The notes beneath the pieces are model-generated. The model was not told the DNA's origin, made no database searches, and worked only from the letters and a program-made list of their open reading frames with translations. Below, piece after piece: positions 43,183-53,787 of a stretch of 64,000 bases of DNA (positions are counted from its first letter, which is position 1; the number at the start of each line of letters is the position of its first letter). The translations under genes and the position numbers were made by a program. The DNA comes from Rhizobium sp. Root1212. GTDB taxonomy: Bacteria; Pseudomonadota; Alphaproteobacteria; Rhizobiales; Rhizobiaceae. Where the stretch lies: positions 39,257 through 103,256 of the forward strand of contig NZ_LMDA01000006.1 in assembly GCF_001424985.1 (NCBI RefSeq), written 5' to 3'.

Positions 43183-43481
43183 TGGCCGCCTACTTCCATC
43201 GTCCGTGCCCCGCGTTGCGAGGAAATCACCATGCCGTCGCGGACGGGAACCATGCAGGCTTGACGATTCTGCACACCATCAATGGTGACGAGGCATTCAA
43301 AGCAGATACCCATCAGGCAATATGGTGCGCGCGGCTCGCCACCGACGACGCTGCGACGCACCGCCGTCATACCGGCGCCGAGCAACGCGGCAGCAACGCT
43401 TGCCGCAACATCCGCCTCGATCTCCCTGCCATCGACAATGACCCTCACCCGGCTTTTCGGGCTTTCAATGCTGCGAAACAT
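43179..43481 (-). CDS. Small [2Fe-2S] subunit (HcnA-like)
   Basis: The start at 43481 follows GGAGG. The 100-residue protein is a 2Fe-2S ferredoxin domain as in HcnA and in the N-terminus of sarcosine oxidase alpha: VRVIVDGREIEADVAASVAAALL, then Cys in APYCLMGICFECLVTIDG and a fourth Cys in QACMVPV. It overlaps the neighbours on both sides (4 nt and 17 nt), so the three subunits are made together. It connects the two flavin subunits. Confidence 0.88.
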   Translation of the reverse strand: MFRSIESPKSRVRVIVDGREIEADVAASVAAALLGAGMTAVRRSVVGGEPRAPYCLMGICFECLVTIDGVQNRQACMVPVRDGMVISSQRGARTMEVGGQ

Positions 43482-44604
43482 GGAACCTCCGGCTGGAAAA
43501 GCGCGCATCGGCAAGCGTGGCGGCTCGGCCGGCAATCGCATCGGCGATCCGCAGCGCATGATTGGCGGCCAGCGTCACGCCGGAATGGCACATGACGACA
43601 TAGGCGCCCGGATGATCCGGCGATGCCTCGTAGATCGGCAGTCCATCCAGCGTCTTGACCCGGAAACCGGCCCAGCTGCGCAGCACATTCACATTGGCAA
43701 GCTGCGGAAAGGTGCGCACCGCGCGGCTGGCAAGTACGCTGCTGATATCCTGGCTGGTGGCGATCGAGCTGGTATCAGCTTCCTGGCTGTCGCCGATCAT
43801 CACGCCGCCCTCATCTGCCTGCCGCAGCGTGGTCGAGGTATAAGGAAAGAACGGCTCGCATTTCTCGGTCACGAGGATCTGCCCCTTGCTCTGCAGCGTC
43901 GGCGCCGACAGTCCGACCATCGGCGCAAGCCGCGCATTGCCGTTTCCGGCCGCAAGCACCACGCGGCCGGCAAAGACGTCACCCCACGCTCCCTTCAGCA
44001 GAAACCCACCGGCCTTCGGCAGGATTTCGGTGACGTCGCTGTGGGCGCGGTAGCTCGCACCGAGATTGACCATGCCGGCATGCAGCGCCCGGAAGAGCCG
44101 CAACGAGTTCACATCGCCATCAATCGGCGAATAAATAGACCCAACCACATCCTTGCCGATGGCCGGAACCATGCGCGCCGTACCGGCATGATCGAGCAAC
44201 ACATGCTCAGGCGCATCCTCGCCGAGGGCCGCGGCAACCGACCGGACCTCCCCGCTCCACATCCCCATCTCGCTTTCGGAAAGCGCGAAGGTGAAACCGC
44301 CCCGTTGCCGGAGCGCGACATCGATGCCGGAGGTCTCCTTCAGCTCTTCTGAAAAAGACGGCCACAGCTTCGCCGAGCCGATCGTCCAGCGGGCATAATG
44401 GGGCGCACCGAGGCCCTTGCCCTGCACCCAGACCAGCGCGAAATTCGCCCGCGAGGCGCGGTGCGCCAGGTCTTCTCCGTCGAGCACGAGCGGGCGCAAT
44501 CCCTTGCGCGCCAGCCCCCAGGCGACGGCCGCACCAACAAGGCCGCCTCCGACGACGACGATTTCCTGATCAGGTAAGGTTTGCATACCAGCAATCTGAG
44601 ACAT
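43465..44604 (-). CDS. DadA/OoxB-like FAD amino-acid dehydrogenase subunit
   Basis: Two starts compete, ATG 44604 and ATG 44586; neither has a strong ribosome-binding site. The about 379-residue protein is a D-amino-acid dehydrogenase/glycine-oxidase-type flavoenzyme: EIVVVGGGLVGAAVAWGLARKG at the N-terminus, ILPKAGGFLLKG and VVLAAGNGNARLAPMVG in the middle, and HPGAYVVMCHSGVTLAANHALRIAD near the end. It is the catalytic (beta) subunit of an opine-oxidase-like or D-hydroxyproline-dehydrogenase-like complex. The substrate is an N-alkylated or D-amino acid. Confidence 0.87.
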   Translation of the reverse strand: MSQIAGMQTLPDQEIVVVGGGLVGAAVAWGLARKGLRPLVLDGEDLAHRASRANFALVWVQGKGLGAPHYARWTIGSAKLWPSFSEELKETSGIDVALRQRGGFTFALSESEMGMWSGEVRSVAAALGEDAPEHVLLDHAGTARMVPAIGKDVVGSIYSPIDGDVNSLRLFRALHAGMVNLGASYRAHSDVTEILPKAGGFLLKGAWGDVFAGRVVLAAGNGNARLAPMVGLSAPTLQSKGQILVTEKCEPFFPYTSTTLRQADEGGVMIGDSQEADTSSIATSQDISSVLASRAVRTFPQLANVNVLRSWAGFRVKTLDGLPIYEASPDHPGAYVVMCHSGVTLAANHALRIADAIAGRAATLADARFSSRRFHVSQH

Positions 44605-44654
44605 TGAAGAAGAAGGATGCGTCCACCTGCATTGCCGGTGGACGCGGGATTTCG

Positions 44655-45494
<840 letters not shown>

Positions 45495-45507
45495 TTATTC
45501 TCCGGTC

Positions 45508-46290
45508 TCAATGGGCGTGCTTCGAAATGAACTGCCGGAATCGTTCACTGCGAGGATGGGAAAAGACCTCCGCCGGCGTGCCGTCTTCTTCGATGTAGCC
45601 CTTGTGCAGAAAGACGACGCGGCTGGAGACATTGCGGGCAAAGCTCATTTCATGGGTCACGACGAGCATGGTGCGGCCTTCGGCGGCGAGGTCTTTCATG
45701 ACCTTCAGCACTTCGGCGACCAGCTCGGGATCGAGCGCCGAGGTCGGCTCGTCGAACAGCATGATCCTGGGGTGCATGGCGAGCGCGCGGGCAATCGCCG
45801 CCCGCTGCTGCTGCCCGCCGGAAAGATGCGACGGATAGGCATTGCGCTTGTCGGCAATGCCGACGCGTTCCAACAGTGCCTCGGCCTCGGCGATGCAGAC
45901 CTTGCGGTTGCGGTGCTGGACATGGACCGGGGCCTCGATGAGATTTTCGAGGATCGTCAGGTGAGACCAGAGATTGAAGCTTTGAAACACCATCGTTGCC
46001 TGCGAGCGCAGCCTTTGCAACTGGTGCCGGTCGGTGACGCGGGCCGCCTGGTCCACTCGCTGCTCCAGCTTGTATTCTTCGCCGAAGATCGACACCGAGC
46101 CCGCATTCGGCACTTCCAGCATGTTGACGCAGCGCAGCAGCGTCGATTTGCCGGAGCCTGAGGCGCCGAGAATGGAGATGACCTCCCCCTGCTCCGCCTT
46201 CAGCGAAATATCGTGAAGCACCTTGAGCGAGCCGTAGCTTTTTTCCAGGCGTGCGATCTCCACCGCCGGAATGCAGGTCTGAATTGTCAT
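45508..46290 (-). CDS. Amino-acid/opine ABC transporter ATPase
   Basis: The 260-residue ATPase has Walker A GASGSGKSTLLRC, the signature LSGGQQQRAAIARALAMHPRIMLFDEPTSALDPEL, and the HisP/OccP insert EYKLEQRVDQAARVTDRHQLQRLRSQATMVFQSFNLWSHLT. Its ATG overlaps the second permease gene by 4 nt. The high match in layout to the transporter at 30 kb shows that both belong to the same polar-amino-acid family. Confidence 0.93.
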   Translation of the reverse strand: MTIQTCIPAVEIARLEKSYGSLKVLHDISLKAEQGEVISILGASGSGKSTLLRCVNMLEVPNAGSVSIFGEEYKLEQRVDQAARVTDRHQLQRLRSQATMVFQSFNLWSHLTILENLIEAPVHVQHRNRKVCIAEAEALLERVGIADKRNAYPSHLSGGQQQRAAIARALAMHPRIMLFDEPTSALDPELVAEVLKVMKDLAAEGRTMLVVTHEMSFARNVSSRVVFLHKGYIEEDGTPAEVFSHPRSERFRQFISKHAH

Positions 46291-47006
46291 GCATGTTCTC
46301 CGGTGGCGGCCTGATGCGGGCGCCGGTCGCGGGAAAGCCGGTATTCGAGAAGCCGGAGCAATCGCGTTATGGAAAAGTTGAGAAGCAGATAGATCGCACC
46401 GGCTGCGATGAAGATCTCGACCGGCCGGTAGGTGGCCGAAATCAGCTTGGCGGCGATGCCGGTGACCTCCATCATGGTGATGGTCGAGGCAAGCGCCGTC
46501 GATTTCACCACGAGGATCAGTTCGTTCGAATAGGCCGGCAGCATCAGGCGGAAGGCCTGCGGCGCGATGATCCGGCGCAGAAGCGTCAGACCGCCCATGC
46601 CATAGGCCTTGGCCGCCTCGATCTGGCCGAGCGGCACGGCAATCACGCCGCCGCGAATGATCTCGGCGCTATAGGCAGCGGTGTTGAGACAGAGCGCCAG
46701 CGAGGCGCACCAATAGGCCTCGCGCAGAAACGGCCAGGCGAAGCTCTTGCGCAGCTCGGGAAACTGGCTGAGCCCGTAATAGATGATGTAGAGCTGTACC
46801 AGCAGCGGCGTGCCGCGGAAGACGAAAATATAGCCCCTCGCCAAACCGTCGAGCACCTGGTTGCCCGAGAGGCGAAAACTCGCCAGCACAATGGCAAAGA
46901 CCGCGCCGGAGGTAACCGACAGCAGCGTCAGTTGCAGCGTCAGCGGAATGCCGCGACAGAGCGCCACGAAATTTTCGGCGAAGAAAGACACGTCGAAAAT
47001 GTTCAT
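46287..47006 (-). CDS. ABC permease (OccM/HisM type)
   Basis: The 239-residue permease has five membrane segments and the EAA loop AEIIRGGVIAVPLGQIEAAKAYGMGGLTLLRRIIAPQAFRLMLPA. It overlaps its partner genes by 4 nt on each side (47003-47006 and 46287-46290), so the permease-permease-ATPase run is translationally coupled. Confidence 0.92.
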   Translation of the reverse strand: MNIFDVSFFAENFVALCRGIPLTLQLTLLSVTSGAVFAIVLASFRLSGNQVLDGLARGYIFVFRGTPLLVQLYIIYYGLSQFPELRKSFAWPFLREAYWCASLALCLNTAAYSAEIIRGGVIAVPLGQIEAAKAYGMGGLTLLRRIIAPQAFRLMLPAYSNELILVVKSTALASTITMMEVTGIAAKLISATYRPVEIFIAAGAIYLLLNFSITRLLRLLEYRLSRDRRPHQAATGEHA

Positions 47007-47719
47007 GATGCCCTCCGAATGCCGCGCATGGCGCGCGCTTCGGCTACCCGAAAGGCGGCTCCGGAAACGAGACTGATCAGCAGGTAAAGCAGGCCGGCCG
47101 TCAGGAAGAAGGTGAATGGCTTGCGGGTAGAACCGGCACCGATCTGCGCCTGCCGCATCAGCTCGACCAGCCCAACGACCGAAATCAAAGCCGATTCCTT
47201 CAACACCAGCTGCCAGACATTGCCAAGCCCCGGTATGGCAAACCGCGCCGCCTGTGGCAGGATAATACGCCGAAAGCGCAGGAACGGCCCCATACCATAG
47301 GCCTTCGCCGCCTCGATCTCGCCGCGCGACAGCGCCAGCACGGCACCGCGAAACACTTCCGCCTGATAGGCGCCGGAAACGACACCGATCGCCAGCGCCC
47401 CCGTCAGAAACACCGGCGCGCTGACGAAGCCTTCCGCACCGAACAGATGGCCGAGTTGGGTAATGACGGTGCTACCGCCGAAATAGAACAGGTAGATGAC
47501 CAGCAGATCGGGAATGCCGCGCAGCGTCGTCGTATAGCCGTCAGCCAGATGCCGCAGCGTCGAAACTGGCGACAGCGATGCGGCGGCCGAAAGCATGCCG
47601 AAGATCGCCCCGACGCCGAATCCGGCAAGCGCCACGGCCAAGGTGACGGCCGTGGCCCGGAGCATATCGAAGCCCCAGCCCGTCCCGGCAAAACCCATCA
47701 AATCGAAATAAGCGCTCAA
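47003..47719 (-). CDS. ABC permease (OccQ/HisQ type)
   Basis: The start is probably the TTG at 47719 behind GGTGGGAG; the ATG at 47698 is the alternative, and upstream codons of the long frame are rejected. The 238-residue product has the loop AEVFRGAVLALSRGEIEAAKAYGMGPFLRFRRIILPQAARFAIPG and five membrane helices. It is the first gene of the operon, divergent from the LysR gene across about 118 bp. Confidence 0.9.
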   Translation of the reverse strand: MSAYFDLMGFAGTGWGFDMLRATAVTLAVALAGFGVGAIFGMLSAAASLSPVSTLRHLADGYTTTLRGIPDLLVIYLFYFGGSTVITQLGHLFGAEGFVSAPVFLTGALAIGVVSGAYQAEVFRGAVLALSRGEIEAAKAYGMGPFLRFRRIILPQAARFAIPGLGNVWQLVLKESALISVVGLVELMRQAQIGAGSTRKPFTFFLTAGLLYLLISLVSGAAFRVAEARAMRGIRRAS

Positions 47720-47837
47720 CGCTCCCACCCGTCGCTTATGCCGGCAGCGATGACCGGCACGTTTATGGGCTTGACTTTGACAGGGGCGCCTCCATACCGT
47801 CAAATTCGAAATTCAGGCTAGAGAATAATCAAATATT

Positions 47838-48755
47838 ATGGTGACATCGATGAACCTGCGACAGGTCGAAGCCTTCCGGCTGGTCATGCTGACCGGCAAA
47901 ATGACCGCCGCGGCGGAGTTGATGGCGATCACCCAGCCGGCGGTAAGCCGGCTGATCCGCGATTTCGAACTGGACCTGAAGCTGAAACTGTTCGAGCGAC
48001 GCGGCAACCAACTCACCCCGACACCCGAGGCAACGACACTCATGAGAGAGGTAGAGCGCGCCTATGTCGGGCTAAACAGGATCAGGGCCTTTGCCGAGGA
48101 GATCGGCCGACAGAATGCCGGCATGCTGCGCATCGCCGTGATGCCGGCGCTCGCCAACGGCATCGTGCCGCGCTATCTCGCCCGCTTCCTCAAGGATCGT
48201 CCGAACATCCATGTTTCCCTGAGCGGCATTCCCTCGACCATGGTCATCGAGGCCGTCGGCTCCGGCCAGGCCGATCTCGGCTTTGCCGACGGTCCGCTCG
48301 ACCGACCCGGCTTCCTGACGGAATCCCGACCGGTTGCGGCGGTAGTCGCAATGCCCGAGAGCCACCGGCTTGCCACCTATGCGACGGTCGGACCGGCCGA
48401 TCTCGAAGGCGAACACATGATTACACTGGAGCCGGGCACGCTGTTTGCCATGCGCGTCGAGGTCGCGCTGGCCGGCATTCCCAGGGCATCGACCATCGAA
48501 ACGAGGCTTTCCCATACAGCCCTGACGCTGGTTTCAGAGGGTGTCGGGATCACCATCATCGACCCATCCTCGGCAAGCGACTTCCAGAATCGAGGGGTCG
48601 TGGTTCGGCCATTCTCTGAATTCGTCGATGCCGGCTTCCTCGCAATCCGCCGCAGCGACGGCACGGGCAATCAACTGGCAGAACGCTTCATCGCCGGCTT
48701 CTGGGAATACCACGAAACTCTGCTTGCGCAGTTTCAGGAAGCAAATCGGGTCTAG
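47838..48755 (+). CDS. LysR family regulator (OccR/NocR-like position)
   Basis: The 305-residue protein has the LysR helix-turn-helix ([35 protein letters not shown]) at about residues 10-44 and the effector fold behind it ([42 protein letters not shown]). A start at 47850 is also possible. It is divergent from the opine-type transporter, as OccR and NocR are in Ti plasmids. It should activate the whole transport-dehydrogenase operon on binding its substrate. Confidence 0.92.
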   Translation: MVTSMNLRQVEAFRLVMLTGKMTAAAELMAITQPAVSRLIRDFELDLKLKLFERRGNQLTPTPEATTLMREVERAYVGLNRIRAFAEEIGRQNAGMLRIAVMPALANGIVPRYLARFLKDRPNIHVSLSGIPSTMVIEAVGSGQADLGFADGPLDRPGFLTESRPVAAVVAMPESHRLATYATVGPADLEGEHMITLEPGTLFAMRVEVALAGIPRASTIETRLSHTALTLVSEGVGITIIDPSSASDFQNRGVVVRPFSEFVDAGFLAIRRSDGTGNQLAERFIAGFWEYHETLLAQFQEANRV

Positions 48756-49177
48756 CTCGATCAATTCGGGAGACCGGGAGAACCGCCCCGCATGACCAAA
48801 GTCACAGCGATTGCCCGCGTCAAGGAGGCTTGACCTTCTAAAATTATCGCGATGGGCAGCAGCTTGCAGGAACGACACCCGTCCCAAGCCCGCGCTAGTC
48901 GAAGGCCCATCGTTCTGATCTAAGGGGAAGGGTGACTGCTAAGCCCTTGAGCAGATACGAACCGGCGCCCATGCTCAGCGCGAACTGACTGAACCGCCCG
49001 GCTTTGCGGGAGATCCCAACTCGCGAGAAGTAGGGTCTATGACAATCACAGCGACGCTTCACCAACCATCGCCGAGTCGCTATCGCGATGATCCCGGGAC
49101 CGTTCCAGGCCTTGTCAACGAAGCGCTGTAAAGGCGGCTTATCAGACGGTGATGTAGCTTTAGAACGGAGGAGAGCC
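48756..49177. other. Intergenic stretch without a recognised gene
   Basis: This 422-bp region between the LysR end and the DUF2200 start holds a 95-codon minus-strand frame (48895-49179) without a ribosome-binding site or a recognisable product. Several short inverted repeats are weak. I see nothing that I can call. Confidence 0.4.
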
Positions 49178-49504
49178 ATGGCAAAGCACCGGATATATAC
49201 GACCAGCTTTGCGAGCGTTTATCCGCACTACCTCGCAAAGGCCGAGAAGAAGGGGCGCACGAAAGCGGAGAGCGATCAGATCATCCGCTGGCTGACCGGC
49301 TACGATCAGGAGGCATTGCAGACAATCCTCGACATGCGCACCGGAATCCATGGGGCAAAGTCCCCGATCCGGCCGCTTCCGCCAGCAGCACGCCATGTTC
49401 GTACATCGCTCCGGTCGCAAACCCGGCAAAGTCCATTTTTGAAGGTGCTCGGTCTTTGCTGCGGACATTCTCATACCGTCAGGTGCTTACGCGCCTCGTG
49501 GTGA
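49178..49504 (+). pseudogene. Truncated DUF2200 gene
   Basis: An ATG behind GGAGGAG starts [18 protein letters not shown] and [20 protein letters not shown], which matches the N-terminal half of DUF2200 proteins (normally about 115-120 residues). After about 50 residues, near position 49340, the similarity ends and the frame runs into unrelated sequence that overlaps the 3' end of urtE. The C-terminal half is missing, so this is probably a deletion or rearrangement scar. Start and ribosome-binding site are still good. Confidence 0.65.
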
Positions 49505-50166
49505 TCGAGTGTTTCCACCGCCCCTTCGTGCACGATCACCCCCCGATCCATGATGTAGACGTGGTCTGCAAGCTCGCGGCAGAAATCAAGATATTGCTCA
49601 ACAAGCAGGATGGCCATACCGGTAGAGTCACGCAAGTAGCGGATCGCCCGGCCAATATCCTTGATAATCGATGGCTGAATGCCTTCCGTCGGCTCGTCTA
49701 ACACGAGGATCTTCGGTCGCGTTATCAGCGCCCGGCCGATAGCGAGCTGCTGCTGCTGGCCGCCCGAGAGGTCGCCGCCACGCCGGCTGAGCATCGTGTG
49801 CAACACGGGGAAAATGCTGAAGATCTCGTCCGGAATGAAGCGCTCAGCGCGCTTCAGCGGGGCGTAGCCGGATTCGAGATTTTCCTTCACGGTCAGCAGC
49901 GGGAAGATTTCACGGCCCTGCGGCACATAGCCGATGCCCTGCTTAGCGCGGCCATAGGGCGCCATGCCGTCGAGCTTGACGTCGTTGAACCTGACCGAAC
50001 CTCCGGAGAGCGGATGCTGGCCGGTGATGGCGCGTAGGAGACTGGATTTGCCGACGCCGTTGCGGCCGAGGACGCAGGTGATCTTGCCCATCTCCGCGGT
50101 CAGTGAAACGCCGCGCAGCGCCTGTGCGGCGCCATAGTGAAGGTTGGCTTCCTCGACGGTCAGCAT
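49471..50166 (-). CDS. urtE: Urea ABC transporter ATPase UrtE
   Basis: The start at ATG 50166 follows GGGGAGATGAGG. The 231-residue LivF-type ATPase has Walker [58 protein letters not shown] and the UrtE-type [16 protein letters not shown]. It is the last urt gene, 4 bp after urtD. No urease genes follow; instead there is the DUF2200 scar and the opine-type regulator. Urease must be encoded elsewhere. Confidence 0.95.
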   Translation of the reverse strand: MLTVEEANLHYGAAQALRGVSLTAEMGKITCVLGRNGVGKSSLLRAITGQHPLSGGSVRFNDVKLDGMAPYGRAKQGIGYVPQGREIFPLLTVKENLESGYAPLKRAERFIPDEIFSIFPVLHTMLSRRGGDLSGGQQQQLAIGRALITRPKILVLDEPTEGIQPSIIKDIGRAIRYLRDSTGMAILLVEQYLDFCRELADHVYIMDRGVIVHEGAVETLDHHEARKHLTV

Positions 50167-50170
50167 CGCC

Positions 50171-50935
50171 TCATCTCCCCAGATAGTTTTCGATGACCTT
50201 CTGGTGGGCGCTGACGAAATCGATCGACCCCTCCGCCAGAACGGAACCTTCGGCAAGGCAGGTCACCTTCACGCCGAGATCGCGGATGAAACCCATGTCG
50301 TGTTCGACCACCACCACGGAACGGGTCTTGGCGATCTCCTTCAGAAGGGTCGCGGTTTCCGCCGTTTCAGCATCGGTCATGCCGGCCACGGGTTCGTCGA
50401 CCAGCAACAGTTCCGGCTCCTGCGCCAGCAGCATACCGATCTCCAGCCATTGCTTCTGGCCGTGGCTGAGATGGGCCGCGTAATCGTCCTTGCGGCCCAC
50501 AAGACGTACCGTTGAGAGAATATCCTCAATGCGTGTCTTGTCCTCCGCCGTCAGGCGATAGAACAGCGTGGAGAAGACGCCGCGGTTACGGTTTAACGCC
50601 AGTTCCAGATTGTCCCAGACGGTGTGGCTTTCGAAGACTGTCGGCTTCTGGAATTTGCGGCCGATACCAAGCTGGGCGATTTCGGTTTCGTCCTTCTGTG
50701 TCAGGTCTATCGTACCCTTGAAGAAGACTTCTCCGGCATCGGGTCGTGTCTTGCCGGTAATGATATCCATCATCGTTGTCTTGCCGGCACCGTTCGGGCC
50801 GATGATCGCGCGCAGTTCACCCGGCTCGATGACGAAGGAGAGCGAATTCAACGCCTTGAAACCATCGAACGAAACAGAGACGCCATCGAGGTAAAGGATG
50901 CTGGTGGGCTTTGCATTGCTGACAAACGTGTTCAT
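50171..50935 (-). CDS. urtD: Urea ABC transporter ATPase UrtD
   Basis: The start is ATG 50935 within a longer open frame that only shadows urtC. The 254-residue LivG-type ATPase has Walker A GPNGAGKTTMMDIITGKTRPDAGEV, signature LSHGQKQWLEIGMLLAQ and the Walker B LLLVDEPVAGMTD. The spacing from urtC is 5 bp. It forms the ATPase heterodimer with UrtE. Confidence 0.95.
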   Translation of the reverse strand: MNTFVSNAKPTSILYLDGVSVSFDGFKALNSLSFVIEPGELRAIIGPNGAGKTTMMDIITGKTRPDAGEVFFKGTIDLTQKDETEIAQLGIGRKFQKPTVFESHTVWDNLELALNRNRGVFSTLFYRLTAEDKTRIEDILSTVRLVGRKDDYAAHLSHGQKQWLEIGMLLAQEPELLLVDEPVAGMTDAETAETATLLKEIAKTRSVVVVEHDMGFIRDLGVKVTCLAEGSVLAEGSIDFVSAHQKVIENYLGR

Positions 50936-50940
50936 GCCGG

Positions 50941-52098
50941 TTACTCCGCCGCCTGAGGCTCTGCCGCGAAGGCGGCGGCCTCGGCTTCTCGCGCCTTTCG
51001 GTATTCCTTGCGCCGCTCGACGAACTGACGGGCCGTGCCGACGATGCCTTTGGGCAGAAACAGCGTGACGAGCACGAACAGGCCACCGAGTGCGAAGAGC
51101 CAGAATTCCGGGAAGGCGGCGGTGAAGATGCTCTTCCCACCATTGACGACGATGGCGCCGACGATGGGACCTATCAGCGTGCCGCGTCCGCCGACCGCCG
51201 TCCAAATGACGACCTCGATGGAATTAGCCGGTTCGAATTCACCGGGATTGATGATGCCGACCTGCGGTACATAGAGCGCGCCGGCAACGCCCGCCATCAT
51301 GGCGGACACCACAAAGGCGAAGAGCTTCATGTGCTCGACGCGGTAGCCGAGGAAGCGCGTGCGGCTCTCTGCATCGCGCACGCCGATGAGGATCTTTCCG
51401 TATTTCGAGCGAACGATACCGGAGGTGATGACCAGCGAGAGCGCCAATGCAATTGCCGAGGCGGCGAAGAGGGCCGAGCGCGTGCCGTTCGACTGGATGT
51501 TGAAGCCGAGGATATCCTTGAAGTCGGTGAGGCCGTTGTTGCCGCCGAAGCCCATGTCATTGCGGAAGAAGGCAAGCAGCAGCGCGAAGGTCATCGCCTG
51601 GGTGATGATCGACAGATAGACGCCGTTGACGCGCGAGCGGAAGGCGAACCAGCCGAAGACGAAAGCAAGCAGACCGGGCACGAGGACGGCCATCAGCGCC
51701 GCGAACCAGAACTTGTCGAAGCCATGCCAGAACCAGGGCAGTTCCTTCCAGTTGAGGAAGACCATGAAATCGGGGAGCAGTGGATTGCCATAGGAGCCTC
51801 GCGCGCCGATCTGGCGCATCAGGTACATGCCCATGGCATAGCCGCCGAGTGCGAAGAAGGCGGCATGACCGAGCGAAAGAATGCCACAGAAGCCCCAGAC
51901 CAGGTCGAGCGCCAGCGCAAGCAGCGCATAGGTGAGATACTTGCCGAACAGCGAGACGACGTAGGTCGGCACATGCAGGGCATGGTCCGGCGCGGTCAGC
52001 AGGTTCAGCGCGGGCACGAGGGCGGCGAGCGCCAGCAGGATCGCGGCCGCAATGACGATGTTGCGCCCGAGGGCTTTTGCGAGAAACGAGGTGATCAT
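50941..52098 (-). CDS. urtC: Urea ABC transporter permease UrtC
   Basis: The 385-residue LivM-type permease has about nine membrane helices and UrtC motifs: ALALDLVWGFCGILSLGHAAFFALGGYAMGMYLMRQIG, NGLTDFKDILGFN, and GVRDAESRTRFLGYRVEHMKLFAFVVSAMMAG. Its ATG overlaps the urtB stop by 4 nt. The C-terminal 35 residues are rich in Ala and Glu. Confidence 0.95.
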   Translation of the reverse strand: MITSFLAKALGRNIVIAAAILLALAALVPALNLLTAPDHALHVPTYVVSLFGKYLTYALLALALDLVWGFCGILSLGHAAFFALGGYAMGMYLMRQIGARGSYGNPLLPDFMVFLNWKELPWFWHGFDKFWFAALMAVLVPGLLAFVFGWFAFRSRVNGVYLSIITQAMTFALLLAFFRNDMGFGGNNGLTDFKDILGFNIQSNGTRSALFAASAIALALSLVITSGIVRSKYGKILIGVRDAESRTRFLGYRVEHMKLFAFVVSAMMAGVAGALYVPQVGIINPGEFEPANSIEVVIWTAVGGRGTLIGPIVGAIVVNGGKSIFTAAFPEFWLFALGGLFVLVTLFLPKGIVGTARQFVERRKEYRKAREAEAAAFAAEPQAAE

Positions 52099-53726
52099 GC
52101 TTCCACCGCCCTGCCCTTGAGTGCGAAGAGCCCGCGCGGCCGCTTCTGGATGAAGAGGATGATCAGCACGAGCACGAGGATTTTTCCGAGCACCGCGCCG
52201 GCATAGGGCTCGAGGAATTTATTGAGAATACCAAGCGTGAAGGCACCGACGAGCGTGCCCCAGAGATTGCCGACGCCGCCGAAGACCACCACCATGAAGC
52301 TATCGATGATGTAGCCCTGGCCGAGATTGGGCGAGACATTGTCGATTTGGCTGAGCGCGACACCGGCGATACCCGCAATACCGGAGCCGAGCGCGAAGGT
52401 GAGCGCATCGACCCATGGCGTCCTGATACCCATGGAGGAGGCCATGCGCCGGTTCTGGGTGACGGCGCGCATCTGCAGGCCCATCGCCGTCTTCTTAAGC
52501 AGGAAAAGGAGGAAGACAAAGACGGCAAGGGCAAAGACGATGATCCACAGGCGGTTCCAGGTGATCGTCATGCCGCCGAGTTCGAAGGCGCCGGACATCC
52601 ACGACGGGTTGCCGACCTCCTGGTTGGTGGGACCGAAGATCGAACGCACCGCCTGCTGTAGGATCAGCGAAACGCCCCAGGTGGCGAGTAGGGTTTCGAG
52701 CGGCCGGCCATAGAGGAAGCGGATGATGGCGCGCTCCATGACGAGCCCGACCGCGCCGGTGACGAGAAAGGCAAGCGGCAGCGCGATGGCCAGCGACCAG
52801 TCAAAGAGGCCTGGAAAGGAGGTGCGGATGACCTGCTGCACGACAAAGGTCGTGTAGGCTCCGAGCATGACCATCTCGCCATGCGCCATGTTGATGATGC
52901 CCATCACGCCGAAGGTAATGGCAAGGCCGATGGCCGCCAGCAGAAGCACCGAGCCGAGCGACAGGCCGTACCAGATGTTCTGGCCGGCTGCCCAGATTGC
53001 AAGCTGGTCGTCGATCTTCTTTATGCCGGCCTCGATATCGGGACGCAGGCTTTCATCGGCGGAGGCGAGTGCTGCCGAGAGCAGCGAGAGCGAGTCGCGT
53101 CCGCCGGTTTCGACGACGGTGGCGACGGCCGCCCTCTTCTCGTCCGCCGGACGGTCGGAGACGAGGATGGAGGCCGCGCGGGCCTGTCCGAGCACGACCT
53201 TCACGGCGTTGTCGGTCTCAGCGGCAAGCGCCGCATCGAGCCCTTCCAACGCATCCGCCGAGGGCGTGCGAAGGATCGTGCCGGCGGCCTGCAGCCGCAC
53301 GGCGACGTCCGGGCTCATCAGTGTCAGGCCGCCGAGCGCCGCGCGGATGGTGCGGCGCAGGCCGTTGTTGACTTTGATCTTTTCGAGCGCGGCCTTGGCC
53401 TCTTCGCCGGCCTCTTCTCCCGTCAGCGCATCGATCAGCTTGAAACTTGAACCGGCCGGCCTGACGATGAAGACGATGCCATCAATTTTGCGCTGATAGA
53501 GATCGCCTTCCGCGAGCGCTTCGAGCGCCGGTACGACCTTCGGATCGCCGGTTCTGGCCAGCGCCTCGACCTGCTTCTGGTTTTCCTGGAAATTGCCGCC
53601 GCCGAGCGCGTCGACCATGACGCGCAGATCGTCGGCGGCCCGCAGATCGGTCGCAAGCAGCGTCACCATCAGACAGACGGTGGCGAACAGGCATTGCAGG
53701 AAACGATGGATGAGCCGCGCGTGCAT
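52095..53726 (-). CDS. urtB: Urea ABC transporter permease UrtB
   Basis: The start at 53726 gives 543 residues. As in other UrtB proteins an N-terminal signal sequence and a periplasmic helical-repeat domain of about 200 residues (GGGNFQENQKQVEALARTGDPKVVPALEALAEGDLYQ) precede the LivH-type permease (VMGIINMAHGEMVMLGAY, and GSGIAGIAGVALSQIDNVSPNLGQGYIIDSFMVVVFGGVGNLWGT). It follows urtA with a 109-bp gap that holds a strong hairpin. Confidence 0.95.
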   Translation of the reverse strand: MHARLIHRFLQCLFATVCLMVTLLATDLRAADDLRVMVDALGGGNFQENQKQVEALARTGDPKVVPALEALAEGDLYQRKIDGIVFIVRPAGSSFKLIDALTGEEAGEEAKAALEKIKVNNGLRRTIRAALGGLTLMSPDVAVRLQAAGTILRTPSADALEGLDAALAAETDNAVKVVLGQARAASILVSDRPADEKRAAVATVVETGGRDSLSLLSAALASADESLRPDIEAGIKKIDDQLAIWAAGQNIWYGLSLGSVLLLAAIGLAITFGVMGIINMAHGEMVMLGAYTTFVVQQVIRTSFPGLFDWSLAIALPLAFLVTGAVGLVMERAIIRFLYGRPLETLLATWGVSLILQQAVRSIFGPTNQEVGNPSWMSGAFELGGMTITWNRLWIIVFALAVFVFLLFLLKKTAMGLQMRAVTQNRRMASSMGIRTPWVDALTFALGSGIAGIAGVALSQIDNVSPNLGQGYIIDSFMVVVFGGVGNLWGTLVGAFTLGILNKFLEPYAGAVLGKILVLVLIILFIQKRPRGLFALKGRAVEA

Positions 53727-53754
53727 CTCACGTCCTCGGACAATCGGCTGAAAA

Positions 53755-53787
53755 GTGGGTGCATCCCGGCGACCCACGCCGGGATGC
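53755..53787. promoter_or_regulatory. urtA-urtB intercistronic hairpin with pseudoknot potential
   Basis: GCATCCCGGC (53761-53770) and GCCGGGATGC (53778-53787) form a perfect 10-bp stem with a 7-nt loop. On the transcribed (minus) strand the loop holds GTGGGT, and the bases just after the stem are ACCCAC (53755-53760), then TTTT. So the loop can pair outside the stem. It may limit urtBCDE relative to urtA. Confidence 0.6.

Noticed and set aside
47801..47813. AATTCGAAATT as a LysR operator between the opine-type permease and LysR genes
   Set aside because: Only the TTCGAA core is a perfect palindrome, and the expected T-N11-A box is not distinct from chance in this AT-rich gap.
48895..49179. 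95-codon minus-strand frame before DUF2200
   Set aside because: It has no ribosome-binding site, no recognisable domain, and overlaps the start of the DUF2200 gene.
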